A stretch of DNA of 64,000 nucleotides. Source: Comamonadaceae bacterium (GTDB lineage Bacteria > Pseudomonadota > Gammaproteobacteria > Burkholderiales > Burkholderiaceae_C). The stretch is from positions 1-64,000 of the forward strand of contig JAAFIY010000002.1 of the NCBI GenBank assembly GCA_013297985.1, in the 5' to 3' direction. The notes below the pieces were generated by a model. That model ran no database searches. It saw nothing but the letters and a program-made list of their open reading frames with translations, and had not been told where the DNA came from. Positions within the stretch are counted from its first letter, which is position 1. The number at the start of each line of letters is the position of its first letter. A program made the position numbers and the translations under genes. This document shows positions 49,966 to 60,086 of this stretch, piece by piece.

Positions 49966-51159
49966 GGAAGGTCTGAAAAATCGCTCATCCAGCGGTGCTC
50001 ACTGACAAGCGTGGCCACTTTGGTCGGTTTTGATCTGATTTCACTCATCAAAGGCCTGGGTGAGGGTGTTTGGGTGCGCCCTTGCCGCGTTTGCAGGCCG
50101 CAGTGGTCGCTTGCAGACACACTTGTCCATCCAGTACCTCAAGCCGTTTGCGCGCCATCCACAGATTGGCCAGAGCAAACAAGGTGTGCAGTTGAGCGGT
50201 GTTCTTTTGGAGTCCGCGATAGCGCACCTTGACATGACCAAACTGGCGCTTGAGGACACGAAACGGATGCTCGACCTTGGCGCGCATGCGAGCCGTCAGG
50301 CGTTCACGCTGATCAATCAGGGCGTCAATGGGGTCGGCCTTGTCCAGCGCACGGCGCAGCCCCGGGCGCATGGCGGTGATCCAGGGGATGTGGCGCGTGG
50401 CCTCAGCCCGCTTGGCCACGCCCTGGTAGCCCGCATCGCCCAGCGCGACTTCTTCTTCGCCATGCAACAGCGCATGGGCCTGGGTAACGTCGTTAACGTT
50501 GGCAGGCGTGCCAATGACGGTGTGCACCAGGCCCGACTGCGCATCCACGCCGATGTGGGCCTTCATCCCGAAGTACCACTGATTGCCCTTCTTGGCTTGG
50601 TGCATCTCAGGGTCACGCTCGCCACTGGCGTTCTTGGTCGAACTCGGGGCCGCAATCAGTGTGGCGTCCACCACTGTGCCCGCCTTGAGCAGCAGGCCCT
50701 TTTGGCTGAGCACGCCGTTGACCAAGGCCAGCATCTGCACAGCCAAGTCGTGGCGCTCCAGCAGGTGGCGAAACCTCAGGATGGTGCTCTCATCGGGCAG
50801 CCGGGTGCTCCAGTTGTCCAGGCCCGCAAACTCCCGAAACAGCGGCACGTCGTGCAGTGCCTCTTCCATCGCCGGATCGCTCAGCGTGAACCACTGCTGC
50901 ATGAAGTGAATGCGCAGCATGGTGTCAATGCCAAAGGGCGGGCGGCCCCGCACACTGACCGGTGCATAGGGGGCCACAAGGGCCACCAAGCGATCCCAGG
51001 GCACCACGCGGTTCATCTCGTCCAAGAACTCGCGTTTGCGGGTGCGCTTGTTCGACAGGTTCAGGCCCAGATCGGTTTGCTTCATGGTTCGAATTGTCTG
51101 GCCTCGGTCAGCTACGGGCTACGCCCAGGGGGTCTGAGGTGGACTTTTGCAGACTTTCC
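49966..51159 (-). mobile_element. IS5-family insertion sequence, copy 2 (TTAG direct flanks)
   Basis: Same IRs as copy 1; TTAG at 49962-49965 and 51160-51163. Confidence 0.93.
50048..51085 (-). CDS. IS5-family transposase (copy 2)
   Basis: Identical translation to 46508..47545. Confidence 0.96.
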   Translation of the reverse strand: MKQTDLGLNLSNKRTRKREFLDEMNRVVPWDRLVALVAPYAPVSVRGRPPFGIDTMLRIHFMQQWFTLSDPAMEEALHDVPLFREFAGLDNWSTRLPDESTILRFRHLLERHDLAVQMLALVNGVLSQKGLLLKAGTVVDATLIAAPSSTKNASGERDPEMHQAKKGNQWYFGMKAHIGVDAQSGLVHTVIGTPANVNDVTQAHALLHGEEEVALGDAGYQGVAKRAEATRHIPWITAMRPGLRRALDKADPIDALIDQRERLTARMRAKVEHPFRVLKRQFGHVKVRYRGLQKNTAQLHTLFALANLWMARKRLEVLDGQVCLQATTAACKRGKGAPKHPHPGL

Positions 51160-51166
51160 TTAGAAG

Positions 51167-51781
51167 ATGAGGCAAAAAGGCAGTCGTAACAACGCGTATG
51201 AGGAGAGACGCACTGAGCTGCTGGAGCGCCTACTAGCGCGTCTGGCACGCCGAGACTCGGGATATATAAGCATGCGAGAGCTGGCCTCTGCTGCGGGCGT
51301 GACAGTGCCTACGCTGACGCACTATTTCGGTGGACGCGATCAACTCGTACAGAAGGTTCTTGAAGAGCAAGAAGTTGCTGGGCGTCCTTACCGTGCTATT
51401 GCTTCAAGTTCTTCAGAACCGTTCCCCCGTTCAATTCGCTCTTTTTTAGAGTATTTGAGGGAAGGGCATTTTCACGGTGTGGGTTTAATTCATGCCGCTG
51501 GTTTAGCTGAAGGGCTAGGTAACGATACCTTAGGGCCCAGCTATCTAGCAAACATCCTAGAACCCGTGCTCCAAGTAGCAGAAGCTAGACTAGGCGAGCA
51601 TGTTGCAAAAAAGGAAATGAGAGCCTGCGATCTTCGCTCTGCGGCTTTAGCTTTGATTGCGCCATTGCTTTTGCTCTTGCTGCACCAGAAAGAGTTAGGT
51701 GGGCATTGCGTTCGCATTGCCAATATAGATGCCTTTATTGAATCGCACTGTGAGGCCTTTGTACTGGGCTACAGAGCTTAA
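51167..51781 (+). CDS. TetR family transcriptional regulator
   Basis: RRTELLERLLARLARRDSGYISMRELASAAGVTVPTLTHYFGGRDQLVQKVLEEQ; start may have been altered by the IS. Confidence 0.88.
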   Translation: MRQKGSRNNAYEERRTELLERLLARLARRDSGYISMRELASAAGVTVPTLTHYFGGRDQLVQKVLEEQEVAGRPYRAIASSSSEPFPRSIRSFLEYLREGHFHGVGLIHAAGLAEGLGNDTLGPSYLANILEPVLQVAEARLGEHVAKKEMRACDLRSAALALIAPLLLLLLHQKELGGHCVRIANIDAFIESHCEAFVLGYRA

Positions 51782-51928
51782 CTCTTCCTTACTGGCATCG
51801 CCAGTACCTGACTGACATCAAATTTTCTGACGGTAAAGCTGACGGTATGGATGATCTTGGACGATGTAGTGCAATCGTCCGGCTAAGAGCAACGCGATGC
51901 AATTACGTTCAAATTTTCTCGCGGGTTG

Positions 51929-51946
51929 ACAATTGAGTGGGAGTGA
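51929..51946 (+). repeat. guaA 3' end attachment-like direct repeat, site 2
   Basis: ACAATTGAGTGGGAGTGA, 17/18 identical to the guaA end. Confidence 0.7.
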
Positions 51947-52001
51947 TCCACCGCATTGCCAAGCCGGCAGATGGCCGCCTTCGGCTCGGCAGCCACAGAG
52001 G

Positions 52002-52946
52002 CTATGCTGAGATCGAGAAAACGGCCTTGCCCAAAGTGCCAGCGGCTTTCACTTCCGCATAGGTGGATTTGAACTCTGACCACTGGGCTGTCTTGCCGAT
52101 GACGAGATCCATCCAATCGCGGGCGTAATCGGCCACTGTGGTCAGCTTTTCTTGCGTGGGTTTCATCACCAAGATTTTGCGTTTGCGCGCTGAAAAGATG
52201 TTGTGGATGGCGCCAGCGGCCATTGATTTCGGGTCAGGCAGGGTGTTGACATAGGTGGCGCTTGGCTTCATCAAAGCCATCGCCTGCGCAAAGGGAAGTT
52301 TGTCCGATAGGTCAATGACTACGTCGAAGCGCTGGGCCAGCTGTTGAAGCGGGGTGGTGGAGTAATCCACCACAAAGTCGCTTTTGAGTTTCTTTGCCAG
52401 GCCTATCCCGCGCCTGCTCACCACGGCTGTGACGATAGCCCCCCGGCGTTTGGCAATTTGCATCAGAAGGGTGCCGATCCCCCCACCGGCGCCGTTGATC
52501 AGAATTTCGCTGCCTTCGTGAACTGAGGCCAAATCGTCCAGGATTTGTAAGGCCGATGTGCCGGAAATGGGCAAGGCTGCAGCCTCCACAAACGACAGGT
52601 TCGGCGGCTTGATCTGAATTTGCTCCACCTTGGCCACCACTTGCTCGGCCAAGGCACCGCCTTTAAACGCCTCCAGCATCCCGAAAACGGCGTCGCCTAC
52701 CTGAAAGCGTGTGACCGAGCTGCCCAGTTGCGAGACCACGCCCGAGAACTCGATGCCGATCCCGCGCGGAAACTTCGACCCGGTCATGAGCTTCATCTGA
52801 CCCTCCAGAATCTTCCAGTCCAGCGGGTTGATGGCCGTGGCCTTGACATCGACCAACACTTGCCCTGCAGCAGGCGTGGGCGTGGGCCGATCCACCATTT
52901 CGAGGTCGTTGAAGCTGCCGTAGCGGTTGTAGATGATCTGTTTCAT
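52002..52946 (-). CDS. MDR/zinc-type NADP-dependent alcohol dehydrogenase / quinone oxidoreductase
   Basis: MKQIIYNRYGSFNDLEMVDRPTPTPAAGQVLVDVKATAINPLDWKILEGQM...ILINGAGGGIGTLLMQIAKRRGAIV. Confidence 0.92.
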   Translation of the reverse strand: MKQIIYNRYGSFNDLEMVDRPTPTPAAGQVLVDVKATAINPLDWKILEGQMKLMTGSKFPRGIGIEFSGVVSQLGSSVTRFQVGDAVFGMLEAFKGGALAEQVVAKVEQIQIKPPNLSFVEAAALPISGTSALQILDDLASVHEGSEILINGAGGGIGTLLMQIAKRRGAIVTAVVSRRGIGLAKKLKSDFVVDYSTTPLQQLAQRFDVVIDLSDKLPFAQAMALMKPSATYVNTLPDPKSMAAGAIHNIFSARKRKILVMKPTQEKLTTVADYARDWMDLVIGKTAQWSEFKSTYAEVKAAGTLGKAVFSISA

Positions 52947-53055
52947 GGGTGCGCTTTCGCTTCTGGCCAATGGGTGAAAGCTGTCAATGTAGGTCGTTCT
53001 AAAACAAACATCTATATCGACAATCTAGACGCATTGTTCTGATAATGGAACGATC

Positions 53056-53943
53056 ATGAACCTCATCGCACTGGCTGACTTCAACCTGGTGGCGACCCAT
53101 GGGGGCTACGCGGTCGCCAGTCGGACCGCCCAGCGACCCAAGGCGACGCTGTCGCGCCACGTGGTTGAGCTAGAGCAAAGCCTGGGTGTGCGCCTAATCG
53201 AGCGGGTGGGGCGATCTTTCCGACTGACTGAGGAGGGGCGTGCCTTGCACGCGCGCACCAAAGACCTACTGGGAGAGATCGAAGAAGTAGCTGGCGACAT
53301 TTCGTCTGCGCGCGGGCAACCTCGGGGCAAATTGCGCGTGAGCGTGCCCGTTACTTTCGGGCACGTGGCGATGGGACGCGTGGCCACCGAGTTTGTTGCC
53401 CGCTATCCAGACATTGAGCTGGAGGTGACGATTGACGACCGGCTGGTGGATCTGATTGAAGAAGGCTACGACGCGGTGATTCGCGTCAACCCAAGCCCCA
53501 GCAGCGATCTGGTGGGGCGATGCTTTTATCGCGATCAACTGGTGATCGTCGCGCCCCCCACGCTTGCCCGACCGGCGGCCAGCCAAGAACCGCTGGCCGA
53601 TGCGGCAACACCAGCCGTGGTGGGCCTGCGTGCCAACCCGCTTGACACATGGACAGCGGTCGATGGCGGTTCGCGCTTCAGCTTTTTGAGACGAGCCGCT
53701 CTTCGCTTACCCGTGCCGCTGATGGTCCGCGACGCGGTCTTGGCAGGTGCTGGCGCGGCAATCTTGGGGCGAGACTTGGTGAGATCCGATATTGCGGGGA
53801 AGCGGCTGGCTTGCTGGGGCGAAGTGCCTGGCAGCGCTATTGAACTGTGGGTCTTGCACACATCGCGCCGGCTCATCAGCTCCAGAGTCGCTTGCTTCTC
53901 GCAGTTTCTTTGCGAACAGCGCAATGTCATGCGCCGAGAATGA
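53056..53943 (+). CDS. LysR family transcriptional regulator
   Basis: MNLIALADFNLVATHGGYAVASRTAQRPKATLSRHVVELEQSLGVRLIERVGRSFRLTEEG; divergent from the oxidoreductase. Confidence 0.93.
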   Translation: MNLIALADFNLVATHGGYAVASRTAQRPKATLSRHVVELEQSLGVRLIERVGRSFRLTEEGRALHARTKDLLGEIEEVAGDISSARGQPRGKLRVSVPVTFGHVAMGRVATEFVARYPDIELEVTIDDRLVDLIEEGYDAVIRVNPSPSSDLVGRCFYRDQLVIVAPPTLARPAASQEPLADAATPAVVGLRANPLDTWTAVDGGSRFSFLRRAALRLPVPLMVRDAVLAGAGAAILGRDLVRSDIAGKRLACWGEVPGSAIELWVLHTSRRLISSRVACFSQFLCEQRNVMRRE

Positions 53944-54034
53944 TGGCAACAGCGGCTAGGGGCCCGGATGATGTGCGCCACGTGCCCCGCCTCCAGCACC
54001 ACAGTCCGTTGAAGGCTGCTGGTTGTGCGGGTTC

Positions 54035-54052
54035 ACGATTGAGTGAGAGTAA
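54035..54052 (+). repeat. guaA 3' end attachment-like repeat, site 3 (diverged)
   Basis: ACGATTGAGTGAGAGTAA; preceded by GCGGGTT as at site 2. Confidence 0.55.
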
Positions 54053-54220
54053 CGTGGCACCTCTCGCTCCTCCACTCGCGCGGTGCTCCGTGAGATCGGA
54101 GCGGCCTGATTGAATGGCGTCCACCAAGCTCATTGGTGAGTGTTCGTAAACAACGAAACTCACCTATACGCGCGCACCCGATTTTGGCTGTGATGCCAAA
54201 CTGCATCGCACCCAACAAAA

Positions 54221-56407
54221 TTAAGTCAGTTTGAAGGGAAGGCCCCGCAAACGCTGACTGGTGATTGAATAAACGGCGTTGGAAATTGCTGGCGCCACCG
54301 GCGGCAAACCGACCTCTCCAATACCACCCGGGGCATTGTCGCTAGGCATGACTTTTACATGGATGCGTGGCGTTTCGTTGACCCGCAATACCGGATAGTC
54401 GTGAAAATTGCTCTGCTGAAATTCGCCGTTGACCACAGAGAGCTTTTCTTTCAACGCAGCAGATACGCCCCACACCGCGCTGCCTTCGATCTGGCGCGCC
54501 ACGTTGCCAGGTTGCAAGACAATGCCGCAATCCACGGCGCTCCAAATATCATGCACCACAATGTCGCTGGCGTTGACGGACACATCCACGATCATTGCGC
54601 AGTGTGTATTCCAAATATCAGAGTATGCCAGTCCAAGTGCGCGGTTGCGCTTTGCTTTGCCGCCGTCCCACTTGGCCATTGCAGCCACCTCGCGCAGCAC
54701 GGCTTGTGCCCGTGGTTGCTTTGTAAGAAGGCCCAAACGGTATTCAAGGGGGTCTTTATTGGCCTGGCGGGCAAGCTCATCTATCATGGATTCAATGGCG
54801 AACTTGGTATAGCCGCCACCTACCGCTCGCCAAAACCCCACATCGACTCCGCGTTGCTCTCGCAGATACTGGGCGAGTCGATGATCGACGCCATAGTTAA
54901 TTTCAAAACCTTCGCAAACTGGCTCATCTTTTCCGCCAGCGCCCGTCAGCGCGTCTGGGGCGAAGCGGCCAAAGATCGATTCCCCGACCATTTTGTGTTT
55001 GACGGCCACAAGGTTGCCTTGCGCATCCACACCGGCGGAAATGTGTTGCGCCATCATGGGGCGCAGTTTGTCGCCCATCACGTCGTCTTCGCGCGACCAA
55101 ACCGCCTGCACCGGTGTGCCGGGCATGGCTTTCGCAAGGAGCACCGCATCGAGCACGAAATCAACCTCGATCCGGCGGCCGAAAGCGCCGCCCATCAGTG
55201 GGGTGTGGACCGTGATGTCGTCTGCCTTGAAGCCGCCAAGCGGCGAGCTGGACGCGCCGATCACGGTGGTGGGTGCCTGCGACGGAGCCCATACCTCAAG
55301 CCTGCCGTTGCGCACCCAGGCGGTGGCGTTCATCGGCTCAAGGCATACATGCGACACGTGCTCGCAGGTGTAGGTGGCTTCGATGCGCTTGGCCGCTGAC
55401 TTCAGCGTCTGCTCGGTGTCGCCGTGCGACCCCATAACGACGCCGGCGTCCGTTGTGTCTTGTGCCCGGCCAACAAATTCAGCAAGGGCCTTATCGGTGG
55501 AGTAGCTGCGGGCTTTTGAAGTCTGAGTCCAAACCACCTTCAGTGCGCGCTTGGCCTGAAACGCGGTCCACGTGTTGTCGGCGACTACGGCAACACCGTA
55601 GGGCAAACGTATGACGTTTCGCACACCCTTCATTGCCCTTGCGGCGGCGTCGTCAAATGACACGGGCGTTTCCCCATGCACCGGCGCACGTAGAACCGAG
55701 GCGTAGAGCATGCCGGGCAGGCGTTGATCGATGCCAAACTTGGCTTGCCCAGTGACCTTGGCAAAGCCATCAACCCGCGCCACGTCTTTGCCAATCAAGC
55801 GAAAGTTCGCGGGTTGCTTGAGCTGGGATCGCTCAACAACGGGGATCGTTGACGGCGCGGTGGCGAAGGTCGCAATTTCACCGTAGCTCAGCCTGCGCCC
55901 GGTTGCAGCGTGGAGGCAGGCGTGCGCGACAGTGCTCACCTCTTGGGTGGGTACACGCCACTTTGCGGCTGCATTGGCAATTAACACTGCGCGGGCTTGC
56001 GCGCCAGCCATTCGCATGGGCTCCCAATACCCTTGCACAGTACGCGATGCACCGGTGATCATGGCGCCGCCAAACAAGGGATTGCCTAAACTTCTCGCAT
56101 TACCGCCCGCCTGCACGACTGCTTGCACCACTTTGCACTGCGCCCAATCTAAGTCCATCTCTTCCGCAATGATGAGGGGCACCGCAGTCATGACCCCTTG
56201 GCCAAATTCCGAGACAGGCGATACCAATGTCACGCCTCCGTCTGATGCAATAGTCATCCATAAACTAGGCGAGAAGTTTTTGGTCGCCGGTTGGGGTGTC
56301 GCATCGCTCGTTGCGCAGCCCGCAAAGGTCACTGATATAGAAAAAGCGCCAACGCCCACTAAAAAGCTGCGGCGCGATTCGCTTTGTGGTAAGTGATTTG
56401 TTTTCAT
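54221..56407 (-). CDS. Molybdopterin-binding subunit, xanthine dehydrogenase / isoquinoline 1-oxidoreductase beta family
   Basis: Tat-like SRRSFLVGVGAFSISVTFAGC; KPAN...GKDVARVDGFAKVTGQAKFGIDQRLPGMLYASVLRAP...GGAFGRRIEVDFV. Confidence 0.93.
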   Translation of the reverse strand: MKTNHLPQSESRRSFLVGVGAFSISVTFAGCATSDATPQPATKNFSPSLWMTIASDGGVTLVSPVSEFGQGVMTAVPLIIAEEMDLDWAQCKVVQAVVQAGGNARSLGNPLFGGAMITGASRTVQGYWEPMRMAGAQARAVLIANAAAKWRVPTQEVSTVAHACLHAATGRRLSYGEIATFATAPSTIPVVERSQLKQPANFRLIGKDVARVDGFAKVTGQAKFGIDQRLPGMLYASVLRAPVHGETPVSFDDAAARAMKGVRNVIRLPYGVAVVADNTWTAFQAKRALKVVWTQTSKARSYSTDKALAEFVGRAQDTTDAGVVMGSHGDTEQTLKSAAKRIEATYTCEHVSHVCLEPMNATAWVRNGRLEVWAPSQAPTTVIGASSSPLGGFKADDITVHTPLMGGAFGRRIEVDFVLDAVLLAKAMPGTPVQAVWSREDDVMGDKLRPMMAQHISAGVDAQGNLVAVKHKMVGESIFGRFAPDALTGAGGKDEPVCEGFEINYGVDHRLAQYLREQRGVDVGFWRAVGGGYTKFAIESMIDELARQANKDPLEYRLGLLTKQPRAQAVLREVAAMAKWDGGKAKRNRALGLAYSDIWNTHCAMIVDVSVNASDIVVHDIWSAVDCGIVLQPGNVARQIEGSAVWGVSAALKEKLSVVNGEFQQSNFHDYPVLRVNETPRIHVKVMPSDNAPGGIGEVGLPPVAPAISNAVYSITSQRLRGLPFKLT

Positions 56408-56415
56408 TTGATGCC

Positions 56416-56871
56416 TTACGCTGCTTTCGCCACACGCTCAATAGCCGCAATGATTTGGTTGTATGTGCCACAGCGGCAAATGTTGCCCGCCATGTGCTCA
56501 ACGATTTGAGCGCGCGAAGGCGTCTTGTTTTTCTCGAGGAGCGCCGCTGCCTGCATGATCTGCCCGCTTTGGCAATAGCCGCACTGTGGTGCCTGCTCAA
56601 TGATCCAGGCTTTTTGTAGAGGATGATCTCCCTTAGGCGATAGCCCTTCAATCGTGGTAACCTTTTTGCCTACCAGCATTGAGGTCGGCGTTACACAAGC
56701 CCTGACAGGTTGTCCGTCCACGTGTACCGTGCATGCACCGCATTGCGCCAAACCGCAGCCAAATTTAGTGCCCGTCATATTGAGCACGTCGCGCAATACC
56801 CAAAGAAGCGGCGTGGATGGCTCGGTATCAACCGAAACAGTTTTGCCATTGATCGACAGCGGTATCGCCAT
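56416..56871 (-). CDS. (2Fe-2S)-binding subunit (IorA-like)
   Basis: [59 protein letters not shown]...[11 protein letters not shown]. Confidence 0.95.
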   Translation of the reverse strand: MAIPLSINGKTVSVDTEPSTPLLWVLRDVLNMTGTKFGCGLAQCGACTVHVDGQPVRACVTPTSMLVGKKVTTIEGLSPKGDHPLQKAWIIEQAPQCGYCQSGQIMQAAALLEKNKTPSRAQIVEHMAGNICRCGTYNQIIAAIERVAKAA

Positions 56872-57026
56872 AGTTGACTCCTGATAGAACAAATAAAATG
56901 ATAAACATGAGCGTGTGGGTGCGCCTGCCAGTTCCTTCGCGACGCATGCCAATACCTCCAAAGTTGACGGCGCTGGGCCGGGGCGCAGGCGCGCCCTGCT
57001 AGTCTTTTGGGCTACAGGAGGAGTGC

Positions 57027-57914
57027 ATGTACCTATCGCGTCTTAAAGAACTGTGCGACTACCACTACGTAGAACAACGCAGTGAAGCGCAGCCCCTGCC
57101 TGGGCTGTCGGTTTTTTGCCGGGTGGCCCCCAGCGCGATGGAGGGCTGGATGTACGAACCGGTGCTGTGCCTGGTCGTGCAAGGCAGCAAGGTGGCTTCG
57201 ACCGGCGTTCAGACGGTAGATCTCCAGCCCGGCGACGCGCTGATCGTGAGTCACGACTTGCCCGTGGTTTCACAGATCACCACGGCCTCTGCGCAGCAGC
57301 CCTACCTTGCGGTGATCCTTGCGTTCGATCTGCAACTGCTTCACAGCCTCACCGACGACGTCGGTCAGTTGCCGCTGTCCAACGTCGGCGCGCGGTCCAT
57401 GTGCAAAGGCCCGGCTGAAGCAGCCTGGCTTGAGCCTTTGGTCAGGTACTTCGAGTTGATGGGTAGCCAGTCAGATGCGAAGGTGCTCGGCCCTTCGACC
57501 TTGAGAGAAATTCACTACCGGCTACTGCTGTCTCCGATGGGAGCGATGTTGCGCAACCTCTTGGTGGCAGATGGACATGCGAGTCGGGTTGCCAAGGCGA
57601 TCCGCCAGCTGAGGTCCCAATATCGCCTGCCGTTGAAGGTCCCAGATCTGGCCAGAACGGCCGGAATGAGCGCCTCGTCGTTCCACGAACACTTCAAGGC
57701 CATCACCGGAACGACGCCACTCCAGTACCAAAAAGACCTGCGATTGATTGAAGCCCAAGCCTTGCTGAAAACGCTAAGCCACACCGTGTCGGAGGCTGCC
57801 TATGTGGTGGGCTACGAAAGCCCAAGCCACTTCAGTCGCGACTTCAGCCGAAAGTTTGGCGTGCCCCCCAGTCGCGGGGCAAGCTCGTCGGATGCCGACC
57901 GCGCAGCGCGTTGA
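57027..57914 (+). CDS. AraC family transcriptional regulator
   Basis: C-terminal [76 protein letters not shown]. Confidence 0.95.
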   Translation: MYLSRLKELCDYHYVEQRSEAQPLPGLSVFCRVAPSAMEGWMYEPVLCLVVQGSKVASTGVQTVDLQPGDALIVSHDLPVVSQITTASAQQPYLAVILAFDLQLLHSLTDDVGQLPLSNVGARSMCKGPAEAAWLEPLVRYFELMGSQSDAKVLGPSTLREIHYRLLLSPMGAMLRNLLVADGHASRVAKAIRQLRSQYRLPLKVPDLARTAGMSASSFHEHFKAITGTTPLQYQKDLRLIEAQALLKTLSHTVSEAAYVVGYESPSHFSRDFSRKFGVPPSRGASSSDADRAAR

Positions 57915-58283
57915 ATTGGGCGTTGCGTCGGCCTTCAACGGCAGCCTTGGGCGTGGCGCGTCGCAACCCCAACCCACCGAATCCTCCCGGGACCGCCCGG
58001 CACCAATGTGCGACGCCGCTGTGTGCCGCTGGGCGATCAGCATGCACGCTGGAGCTCGGAGCCCGAGCCACTCGATTCCAAACTAAAACTTTGGTTTTTC
58101 ATAGGCATTAGGCGCATTGCGTTGGGCTGCTCCGGGCCCTAAAGTTCACTCATCGGGTTTGAGTTGATCTAAGAGGTATTTGAACTTTTCACGGTGAGCC
58201 GACCAAGTTTAGTTATTGAATTGATCAGATAACCAGATGAAATTCTTAGCCTCTGCGCCGCCCCAAAACACTTAGGAACTGCC

Positions 58284-58835
58284 ATGGACAAAACCGCTGC
58301 CGCAATGATCGAAAACATGTTGGCCAAGACGGGTCATTCATTAGATGAGTGGAAAAAAATCATCTCCAAAGCAAAACTAGTCAAGCATGGTGAGATCGTC
58401 AAGTTTCTAAAAGAAACCCATCAAATCACGCACGGCTATGCCTCTGAAATCGCCCTCAAAGCATTGGCGTCAGACGCCGACTCTGCCGCCGACACGGCCC
58501 CGTTGGTGGAAGCTCAGTACAAAGGCAAAGAGCATTTTAAGCCCTTGTATGAGCGTCTGATTGCTGAAGTCACCGGTTTTGGGGGCGAGTTTGAGATTGC
58601 CCCCAAAAAGACCTATGTGGCGCTGCGCCGCAAAAAGCAGTTTGTAATTCTGAATCCAGCCACCAAAACCCGGTTTGAAATTGGCTTTAATTTGAAGGGC
58701 GTTGAGCCCAAAGGCAAACTCGAAGCGGAGAAGCCCGACGGGATTTGTTCGCACAAAATCAGTTTGTCGGACATCGGCGGAATCGATGCCGAGGTTGTCA
58801 GCTGGATCCGCATGGCTTTTGACAAAGCTGCTTGA
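58284..58835 (+). CDS. DUF4287/DUF5655 domain-containing protein
   Basis: MIENMLAKTGHSLDEWKKIISKAKLVKHGEIVKFLKETHQITHGYASEIALKAL...YERLIAEVTGFGGEFEIAPKKTYVALRRKKQF. Confidence 0.88.
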   Translation: MDKTAAAMIENMLAKTGHSLDEWKKIISKAKLVKHGEIVKFLKETHQITHGYASEIALKALASDADSAADTAPLVEAQYKGKEHFKPLYERLIAEVTGFGGEFEIAPKKTYVALRRKKQFVILNPATKTRFEIGFNLKGVEPKGKLEAEKPDGICSHKISLSDIGGIDAEVVSWIRMAFDKAA

Positions 58836-59014
58836 CCTGCGTGGCTTCGACTCAGCACCCATGGGGCGGTGGCTTAGTCATTGGGTGGCCGAGGTAGGTT
58901 GATTGGGCGACTTCGTCCACCTCAACTGAGTAGGTGGTGCGGAAAAGCCAATCCGCCGCGCTGCCAGCTCTCAATTCGGTGCGATCCAGCTGGCCTGATG
59001 TTTACCCGGGCTAG

Positions 59015-59965
59015 CTAAGCCCCGACCCATTCAAAAGGTGCCAAAAGCTTTTCAGGCGAGGTGTGTAAATCCCTCTCGCCTTCAAGCTCAGCGAGAATAT
59101 AGTCTACCATGGCTCGGGTGCGCAACGGCAAATTTCTTCGGCTCGGGTAATATAAATAGGAAATCAGATCCATGCTAATTGATGAGGTGAGCACCGGAAC
59201 CAGGCGACCTAGTCGAATTTCCGGCATCACCAAAGGCAAAGGCAGGCAAACCAATCCAACGCCGTGTTGCCCAGCAGTCAGCAACGCGGAGAAATCATTC
59301 AGACAGAGATTGCCGTTAAGCTCTGCATTCAGTTTTTGGTCCAAATTGTTTAGAAACCACGGCATAGGCTGCTGGCTGCCGATGCGTGAAAACCGCAGGC
59401 AGTTGTGCTGGCGTAGATCTTCAAGCGCGGAGGGTGCACCTCGCAGACGAAGGTATTCTGGGCTTGCGCACACCACAAATGGCAGGGGTGCGATCGGGCT
59501 CGCGACCAGGGAACTGTCTTTCATGTACCCCACGCGAATACCGATGTCGTAGGCCTGCGCCACCATACTGCTAACGGCATCGTCCAGGTGAAGTTCAACT
59601 TGCACCCGTGGATGCATGCCATGAAATCGCTCCACGATTGGCAGTACGTAGCCAGTGGCCAAGGGGGCAGCGCAGGTCACCCGCACCAAGCCTGAGAGCG
59701 ACTTGTGACTGTTCTCAATCACCGCCTGCGCGGCTTCGAGCTCGCGCAGCGGGCCCAGGCACTGCTTGTAGAACTGGTGGCCTTCAGCAGTCAGGCTGAG
59801 CTTGCGGGTTGTGCGCTGAAACAGCCGCACCCCTAGTTGGCGCTCGAGCGTCGCCACGTTTTTGCTCACGGCTACAGCACTCACGCCCTGCAACTTGGCC
59901 GCTGCCGCGAAGCTGCCGCAGCCAGCCACGGCCGCAAAACTGCTGATGCCTTTGAGACTTTTCAT
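59015..59965 (-). CDS. LysR family transcriptional regulator
   Basis: MKSLKGISSFAAVAGCGSFAAAAKLQGVSAVAVSKNVATLERQLGVRLFQRTTRKLSLTAEG. Confidence 0.94.
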   Translation of the reverse strand: MKSLKGISSFAAVAGCGSFAAAAKLQGVSAVAVSKNVATLERQLGVRLFQRTTRKLSLTAEGHQFYKQCLGPLRELEAAQAVIENSHKSLSGLVRVTCAAPLATGYVLPIVERFHGMHPRVQVELHLDDAVSSMVAQAYDIGIRVGYMKDSSLVASPIAPLPFVVCASPEYLRLRGAPSALEDLRQHNCLRFSRIGSQQPMPWFLNNLDQKLNAELNGNLCLNDFSALLTAGQHGVGLVCLPLPLVMPEIRLGRLVPVLTSSISMDLISYLYYPSRRNLPLRTRAMVDYILAELEGERDLHTSPEKLLAPFEWVGA

Positions 59966-60086
59966 GTGGGTGCGCCGGGCAATTGCTAACCAAAGGTTAA
60001 GCATGATCTTACCCATCGGGCGGCTGGGCAAGTGGACTGCGTCGGCCTAGCATGGGTCTTGGTCGAACACAACGCAGGTCCAACCC

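Larger units (their letters stand above)
44080..51159. repeat. 3,540-bp direct tandem duplication (unit 1 44080-47619, unit 2 47620-51159)
   Basis: Every ORF in unit 1 recurs with identical translation at +3540; units contain TGase/SOUL/TspO-like genes plus IS5. Confidence 0.95.

Noticed and set aside
51526-51560. Possible extra dispersed-repeat copy (agggcccagctatctagcaaac) inside the TetR gene
   Set aside because: Lacks the first hairpin and loop spacing; ordinary coding similarity is sufficient.
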